A stretch of 34,268 nt of DNA from CAZTII01 sp964613305 (lineage in GTDB: Bacteria; Bacillota_I; Bacilli_A; Erysipelotrichales; Erysipelotrichaceae). The translations under genes and the position numbers were made by a program. The notes beneath the pieces were generated by a model that ran no database searches, was not told the DNA's origin, and worked only from the letters and a program-made list of their open reading frames with translations. The stretch covers positions 1 to 34,268 of the forward strand of contig CAZTII010000015.1 in assembly GCA_964613305.1 (NCBI GenBank), read 5' to 3'. Shown in pieces: positions 34,262 through 34,268 of this stretch (the stretch's first letter is position 1; every line of letters begins with the position of its first letter).

Positions 34262-34268
34262 ATGAATC
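34262..34268 (+). CDS. Start of a further gene, cut by the window edge
   Basis: An ATG at 34262 follows a good promoter and a GTGGGGAA-type ribosome site (about 34246-34252). Only two codons are present, so the product cannot be named. Confidence 0.3.

Noticed and set aside
1..34268. Mobile elements, prophage or CRISPR arrays
   Set aside because: No transposase, integrase, repeat-spacer pattern or shift in base composition was seen; the only strong repeats are the PBP tail repeat and the sigma gene pair.

Overview
The window is AT-rich, densely packed chromosomal DNA with Shine-Dalgarno (AGGAGG-type) starts, sigma-A-like promoters, U-tract hairpin terminators, a T-box riboswitch and single-chain dimeric glycyl-tRNA synthetase. 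TGA is used as a stop. This points to a low-GC Bacillota, most plausibly an Erysipelotrichia-like lineage; the class is inference and only the Bacillota character is well supported. Nearly everything is core housekeeping. I see no transposase, integrase, phage gene, CRISPR array, tRNA or rRNA.

Layout: (1) 1-4110: an M13 metalloendopeptidase with its own promoter, ribosomal protein S21 (rpsU) behind a strong promoter whose -10 box sits inside a 10-bp inverted repeat, an unrecognised membrane protein, and phoH. (2) 4070-5755, minus strand: a Na+/phosphate cotransporter fused to a PhoU-like domain, overlapping phoH tail to tail. (3) 5940-8369: ybeY-dgkA-era-recO, overlapping genes ending in a clear terminator. 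(4) 8383-14684: a macromolecular-synthesis operon, glyS-dnaG-rpoD-rpoD-trmK, with two complete tandem primary sigma factor genes; it ends in a bidirectional terminator shared with rpsT (minus). (5) 15009-20966: fmt, galE, then an anchored exported protein of unknown function and a 977-residue secreted glucosaminidase. (6) 20965-24168, minus strand: a large class A penicillin-binding protein with a repeat-bearing acidic cytoplasmic tail and a Cys-containing extracellular tail. (7) 24295-30103: dnaE, an OmpR-type response regulator, its histidine kinase and a tRNA-A37 methyltransferase-like gene, each overlapping the next. (8) 30120-32726: an amino-acid ABC importer (binding lipoprotein, permease, ATPase) under a T-box riboswitch whose specifier reads as CGC, an arginine codon. 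(9) 32728-34160: pyrB-pyrI behind a promoter region with two 12-bp palindromes. The last bases (promoter plus ATG at 34262) begin another gene.

The genes join translation (S21, S20, GlyRS, Fmt, Era, YbeY, TrmK, TrmN6-like), replication (DnaG, DnaE), transcription (two sigma-A proteins), envelope building (PBP, undecaprenol/diacylglycerol kinase, GalE, glucosaminidase) and nutrient supply (phosphate, arginine, pyrimidines). The observations most worth following are the tandem sigma-A pair, with a 74-residue identical DNA-binding block encoded with only synonymous differences; the inverted repeat around the rpsU -10 box; the Arg T-box importer; and the two unrecognised envelope proteins.
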